Shown here: piece after piece, positions 60,355 through 64,000 of the stretch
Position numbering within the stretch: position 1 is the stretch's first letter
How the letters are laid out: every line of letters starts with the position of its first letter
Source of the DNA: UBA7960 sp964348755
Lineage (GTDB): Bacteria; Bacteroidota; Bacteroidia; Bacteroidales; UBA7960
Direction of reading: 5' to 3'
NCBI GenBank assembly: GCA_964348755.1
Contig: CAYGDW010000006.1
Coordinates: forward strand, 4,577 to 68,576
DNA: 64,000 bases
Made by a program: the position numbers and the translations under genes
Notes under the pieces: model-generated
Told to the model about the DNA's origin: nothing
Seen by the model: the letters and a program-made list of their open reading frames with translations, nothing else
The model's database searches: none

Positions 60355-61902
60355 ATGGACGACTTCCTGAAAGCAATTAAACGTTTTTCGTCAAAGGCAT
60401 TTGCCAAATCGCTCGATTGGATTGAGATTATCGGAAACAAACTCCCCCACCCTGCTACCTTGTTCTTTTTGCTCGCTGTTACAGTTATGGTGCTTTCGTG
60501 GGTAAGTTCATTCTTTTCAGTTCATGCTTACCATCCGGTCGATGGCTCCATAATCACCGTCAATAACCTGGTAAGCGCCGACGGTTTTCGTTGGATTTAT
60601 ACCAACATTATTGCCAACTTTCTAAAGTTTCCACCCCTTGGCTATGTGCTGGTGGTTATGATTGGCATTGGCGTGGCCGAAGGTTCGGGTTTATTTACCG
60701 TTATGATACGCAGTATGGTGCTAAGTTCGCCTCCGAAGTTTATTACTGCAGCCATTGTTACAGCCGGCCTGATTTCGCATTTGGCCTCCGAAGCGGGTTA
60801 TGTGGTGCTTATTCCCCTTGGTGCCATGATTTTTCACGCCCTTGGCAGGCACCCAATGGCAGGTTTAGCGGCTGCCTTTTGTGGCGTTAGCGGCGGGTTT
60901 GGTGCCAATTTTTTCATTGGTTCAATCGACCCGATCCTTGCAGGAATCAGTGAATCGGCCGCTCGGATGATTATTCCCGATATAGTGATAAACCCTGCCG
61001 TAAACTACTATTTTATGTTCGTTTCGGGATTCATCGTAATTTTTGTCGGCACCTGGGTTACCGAACGCATTGTTGAACCACGCCTTGGAAAATATACCGG
61101 ATCTGCCGAAAAACTGCCAATCGAACAACTGACTCCTATTGAGCGAAAAGGACTTCGCTGGGCAGGATACGGGCTGATAATAACCCTGGCTTTACTGGCT
61201 ATTTCAGTAGTGCCACAATGGGGAATATTCCGCGATCCCGAAACAGGCTCAGTATTGCACTCTCCATTTTTTAATGGAATCATTATTGGCATCCTGCTCA
61301 TGTTTTTTATTCCCGGGCTTATTTACGGAATAGCAGTAGGAACCATAAAAAGCGATAAAGATGTTGCAAAGCACATAACAAAGTCGATGGCTGGTATGGG
61401 TGGGTATATTGTGCTGGTATTCTTTGCCGCACAATTTGTTTACTTTTTCAACTACAGCAACCTGGGCATAATTGTAGCAATAAAAGGAGCCCAGGGCCTG
61501 CAAGCTATCGGGCTTACAGGTATAACCCTTATCGTTGCTTTTGTGATGCTTTCGGCTTTTATCAATTTATTTATGGGAAGCGCCTCGGCCAAATGGGCCA
61601 TTATGGCCCCCGTTTTTATACCTATGCTTATGCTAATCGATCCGCCATATCACCCGGGGCTTACCCAGGCTGCCTTCCGTATTGGCGATTCGGTTACCAA
61701 CCTGATCACACCAATGATGAGTTATTTTGCCCTCATTGTTACATTTGCACAAAAATATGACGAAAAATATGGCATTGGAACCATTATTTCTACCATGTTG
61801 CCCTATACCGTATTGCTTTCTATATTCTGGACTGCCCTGCTCGTTGTTTGGATGTTGGTTGGCCTCCCGCTTGGCCCCGATGGCCCTATTTTTATGAATT
61901 AA
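60355..61902 (+). CDS. AbgT-family transporter
   Basis: A 515-residue inner-membrane transporter with about eleven hydrophobic segments. It belongs to the AbgT family, whose members import p-aminobenzoyl-glutamate or export sulfonamides. Characteristic pieces are NKLPHPATLFFLL near the start, GVAEGSGLF, SEAGYVVLIPLGAM and the C-terminal RIGDSVTNLITPMMSY. The substrate here is unknown. It is monocistronic, with a promoter-like element upstream and a strong terminator downstream. Confidence 0.92.
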   Translation: MDDFLKAIKRFSSKAFAKSLDWIEIIGNKLPHPATLFFLLAVTVMVLSWVSSFFSVHAYHPVDGSIITVNNLVSADGFRWIYTNIIANFLKFPPLGYVLVVMIGIGVAEGSGLFTVMIRSMVLSSPPKFITAAIVTAGLISHLASEAGYVVLIPLGAMIFHALGRHPMAGLAAAFCGVSGGFGANFFIGSIDPILAGISESAARMIIPDIVINPAVNYYFMFVSGFIVIFVGTWVTERIVEPRLGKYTGSAEKLPIEQLTPIERKGLRWAGYGLIITLALLAISVVPQWGIFRDPETGSVLHSPFFNGIIIGILLMFFIPGLIYGIAVGTIKSDKDVAKHITKSMAGMGGYIVLVFFAAQFVYFFNYSNLGIIVAIKGAQGLQAIGLTGITLIVAFVMLSAFINLFMGSASAKWAIMAPVFIPMLMLIDPPYHPGLTQAAFRIGDSVTNLITPMMSYFALIVTFAQKYDEKYGIGTIISTMLPYTVLLSIFWTALLVVWMLVGLPLGPDGPIFMN

Positions 61903-61926
61903 TAATTTAAGGCGGAAGACAAAACG

Positions 61927-61984
61927 AAACCGCCGCACCTTATCCTGAAGAAACGCAGAGGGTGCGGCGGTTTAGTTTTTTTTT
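61927..61984 (+). terminator. Strong intrinsic terminator after AbgT gene
   Basis: AAACCGCCGCACC / GGTGCGGCGGTTT, a perfect 13-bp stem with a 21-nt loop, followed by a run of T. Confidence 0.9.
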
Positions 61985-61987
61985 TAC

Positions 61988-62506
61988 TTACCTGCTTATC
62001 CAGTTATTATATTGGTTGTCAGATTTCTTTTCTGACCAGGTTTTGAAACCCTCATTTCTCGCTTTTTCGAGCAAAGGGACCGGCAACATAGGGGTAACCA
62101 GCAAATAGAGCTGACCAGGTTGCAGGCGATCAATATCAGTCATGATACGGCCAAGAGGCATTCCGCCAGAGTTGATTACCGGCGAGGCATCGAACGTTTC
62201 AAATGGTTCATTTACCTGCAACCAGTCTGGCCTGTTTCCTTCATAACGTTCCTCAACTCCTGCAAAACCTGCCAGCGATGGCTGTCCGACCATAATCCGA
62301 AGTTTATTTACCATGGCTTCAGCCGGGATTTTTGCAATAGCCGCGGCCTGTTTAAGCGAAGTAACCCTTGCTATGGTCTTTCGCAAAAATGGATTCTTCA
62401 GTTTTTTAAACTCAGGGGCCAATTCCACAAGGGCATTCTCAAGCTCAGGGTAATGATCGAGCAAGGCAGCCACTTTCATTTCGGGGGTTATTTCAGGCTT
62501 TTCCAT
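61988..62506 (-). CDS. DUF1858 plus DUF2249 domain protein
   Basis: A 172-residue cytoplasmic protein. The N-terminal DUF1858 domain (EITPEMKVAALLDHYPELENAL, about 5-65) is the helical domain also found at the N-terminus of ScdA-type iron-sulfur repair proteins. The C-terminal part (about 97-155) resembles DUF2249, with NSGGMPLGRIMTDIDRLQPG. DUF2249 often occurs with denitrification or hemerythrin genes. The exact function is unknown. It starts 3 nt after the hemerythrin-PAS gene and is surely co-transcribed, suggesting a joint role in nitric oxide, oxygen or metal stress. Confidence 0.78.
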   Translation of the reverse strand: MEKPEITPEMKVAALLDHYPELENALVELAPEFKKLKNPFLRKTIARVTSLKQAAAIAKIPAEAMVNKLRIMVGQPSLAGFAGVEERYEGNRPDWLQVNEPFETFDASPVINSGGMPLGRIMTDIDRLQPGQLYLLVTPMLPVPLLEKARNEGFKTWSEKKSDNQYNNWISR

Positions 62507-62509
62507 TTA

Positions 62510-63748
62510 TTACTTTTTGTAGCTGAGTAATCGCCGCTCTCCCTGAAGCTGGCGGGCCTCGGTCAAATCCTGCGATACTTCAAGGGTTCCGAGGTACTCG
62601 CCATTTGCGCCACGCATGGCAAAATATTCGATCATAATAAATTTGCCGCCCATTTGAATCCAGAATGAAGCAACATCCTGCTGCCCACTCTTAAAGTCGT
62701 TAATAATGGTTTCGACCACATCGACGCTCGAAGGCGGATGACACAAACGCACATCGCGACCCAAAATAGCACGGTTGCGGTCGAAAATGCGGTGCTTGCC
62801 CTGCGAAAAGTACTTTACCTTATCATGGCGGTCAACAAACGTCATGTCAACCGGCAGGGTATTCAACAGGGCTGTAAGTTCCTGAACGCTAAAACGGCCG
62901 CTTGGCAATTGTATTTCGCCATTGCCCGCAAGTTCAGTTTCCGGCATTTTTTGCCCCGAAAGATTTAAAGGTTGCCACTCTTCTTTAGGGTCGTAAAGGC
63001 AATAGCCAATTTCAAGGGTTTGCTTATAGACCTCCCACCAGTCCAGGTCTGTTAACTTATCCATTGTCATGGGAAACAAAATCTCGTTTTCTTTCATAGT
63101 CATGTCTTGAACAGCCTGGCTTGCCGGTTTGAAAATCAATGGTACCAGCGCATTCATTTCTTCAGCAGAAATCTGGCCTCCGGCATTGAGCGCTTCAAGG
63201 GCAGCCTTCAGCATAGCGCGGGCCTCGTCGTGTTTGCCCCACATAACCTTGGGCGGGCCGGTAATTCCATATTTTTCCAGAAACGGGAAAAGCAGGTTCT
63301 CCTTGCGTCGGTAATGCTTGTCAACATCCATTAGGGCATTAAAGCGCTTCTTTAGTTCGAGCAAAATGCCTGGTACTGCATCATCATTTAGGTAAGCAAC
63401 CTTGGTATACAGATCGTTGAGCTCAAGAACCACATTTACCAGGGCTTCGTTTTCTTTTATAAAGGTATCGACAGGATGCCCGGCAGGAATGTGCCTGGCG
63501 CCGCTCAGGTCAATGCTGCCTTCGAGCACTGAGGTATGTATGTCGCACAAGCGCAAAACTTCCTGCTCAGGCAGACCTTCGTTAATCAGCTCCTGCTCAA
63601 CCTCAACTACCTCTCCATAAGGAATGCTTTTTAAAAGCTGCTGTATGCGGCCTTTGATTTCTTCGGGGGCGGTGCCCCTGTGAAGCTCAAGAATCATGTG
63701 TTTGAGGAGCGCTTTTCGCTGGTCTGAATTGTTAATGAGTTCGCTCAT
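62510..63748 (-). CDS. DUF438-hemerythrin-PAS protein
   Basis: A 412-residue cytoplasmic protein in three parts. An N-terminal DUF438 domain (about 10-85) precedes a hemerythrin-like helical domain (about 90-235), whose likely diiron ligands include the His in DKHYRRKENLLFP, GKHDEARA and the KENEILFP segment. A C-terminal PAS domain (about 290-405, MTFVDRHDKVKYFSQGKHRIF) completes it. Such proteins are thought to sense oxygen, nitric oxide or redox state; the PAS part may carry a ligand such as haem. The family's biochemical activity is not established. A near-consensus promoter lies just upstream. Confidence 0.87.
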   Translation of the reverse strand: MSELINNSDQRKALLKHMILELHRGTAPEEIKGRIQQLLKSIPYGEVVEVEQELINEGLPEQEVLRLCDIHTSVLEGSIDLSGARHIPAGHPVDTFIKENEALVNVVLELNDLYTKVAYLNDDAVPGILLELKKRFNALMDVDKHYRRKENLLFPFLEKYGITGPPKVMWGKHDEARAMLKAALEALNAGGQISAEEMNALVPLIFKPASQAVQDMTMKENEILFPMTMDKLTDLDWWEVYKQTLEIGYCLYDPKEEWQPLNLSGQKMPETELAGNGEIQLPSGRFSVQELTALLNTLPVDMTFVDRHDKVKYFSQGKHRIFDRNRAILGRDVRLCHPPSSVDVVETIINDFKSGQQDVASFWIQMGGKFIMIEYFAMRGANGEYLGTLEVSQDLTEARQLQGERRLLSYKK

Positions 63749-63771
63749 GGCTTATCTTTATTTAGATTCAA

Positions 63772-63803
63772 CAAAAATAATAATTCGGTGCTGAATTGCC
63801 AAA
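63772..63803 (-). promoter_or_regulatory. Promoter of the hemerythrin-PAS operon
   Basis: Minus strand: TTTG (plus CAAA at 63800-63803), 20-nt spacer, TATTTTTG (63772-63779, exact). Predicted start near 63766, about 18 nt before the ATG at 63748. Confidence 0.6.
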
Positions 63804-63930
63804 ATGTTTTTTTGGGATAATACCGTCAAATTTAAAATTTAAAACGCTGGGAATTGACGATTTATGAATTGGTTTCAGATAAAATAACTTTGAATTGGTT
63901 ATTTTTTTATTTTTGGAATCACCATTGTCC

Positions 63931-63978
63931 GATGAAAATGACGGGATTTCTCGCTCCGCTCAAAATGACAGGGCTTTC
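63931..63978 (+). repeat. Dispersed 48-bp intergenic repeat, copy C
   Basis: 45 of 48 positions identical to 29906-29953, same orientation, some 34 kb away. It lies upstream of the hemerythrin-PAS operon, at the window edge. Confidence 0.85.
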
Positions 63979-64000
63979 AATGATTTTGGCAATTTGGGGG

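Overview
This window comes from a member of the Bacteroidota, most likely an anaerobic or microaerophilic Bacteroidales-like lineage. Five things point there: Bacteroidota-type promoters (TTTG about 19-20 nt upstream of TAnnTTTG) and few Shine-Dalgarno sequences; an L33-DUF4295-FtsY-RimO block; a GldB homologue; a mra/mur/fts cluster with an enlarged MraY; and a GlsA/GlsB glycine-lipid pair. HydE, HydF, a flavodiiron protein and a hemerythrin-PAS protein suggest low-oxygen life. A run of exactly 100 N inside a tandem repeat (55726-55825) shows the sequence is a draft scaffold, possibly from a metagenome.

Layout. 1-5.7 kb (minus strand): menaquinone genes menD (cut by the window edge), menF and menI, then rimO, ftsY, a DUF4295 mini-gene and rpmG. 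5.8-13.7 kb: SlyD-type FKBP, a DUF454 membrane protein, an alpha/beta hydrolase, the short form of PurL, an unknown polytopic membrane protein, an SDR, a NarL-type response regulator and a lone degenerate receiver. 13.9-24.6 kb: LptF/G-like permease, two GT4 glycosyltransferases, ribBA, then convergent tamB and divergent tsaD. 24.7-29.6 kb (minus): lipoprotein, flavodiiron protein, hydE, hydF. 29.6-30.4 kb is non-coding and rich in dispersed palindromic repeats. 30.4-38 kb: a beta-barrel protein, an unknown protein, NadE with a second barrel protein, gldB, engB and glsB/glsA.

38.2-53.6 kb is the division and cell-wall cluster mraZ-rsmH-ftsL-ftsI-murE-mraY-murD-ftsW-murG-murC-ftsQ-ftsA-ftsZ, all on the plus strand with overlaps or tiny gaps, and with three perfect 10-bp MraZ-type repeats in front. 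53.7-61.9 kb: FKBP lipoprotein, small conserved protein, SRAP peptidase, RluB-type pseudouridine synthase with a repetitive N-terminal tail (containing the gap), AsmA-like protein, ispE and an AbgT transporter. 61.9-64 kb (minus): a two-gene DUF438-hemerythrin-PAS and DUF1858/DUF2249 unit, then a second copy of the 48-bp dispersed repeat.

Most of the window is core housekeeping. No prophage, transposase, CRISPR array, rRNA or tRNA was recognised. The less ordinary items are the receiver protein that has lost its phospho-acceptor Asp, the MraZ repeats, the repeat-collapse gap, the dispersed repeats, the hairpin between ftsA and ftsZ, and the hemerythrin-PAS unit. All functional names rest on motif reading; no database search was run.
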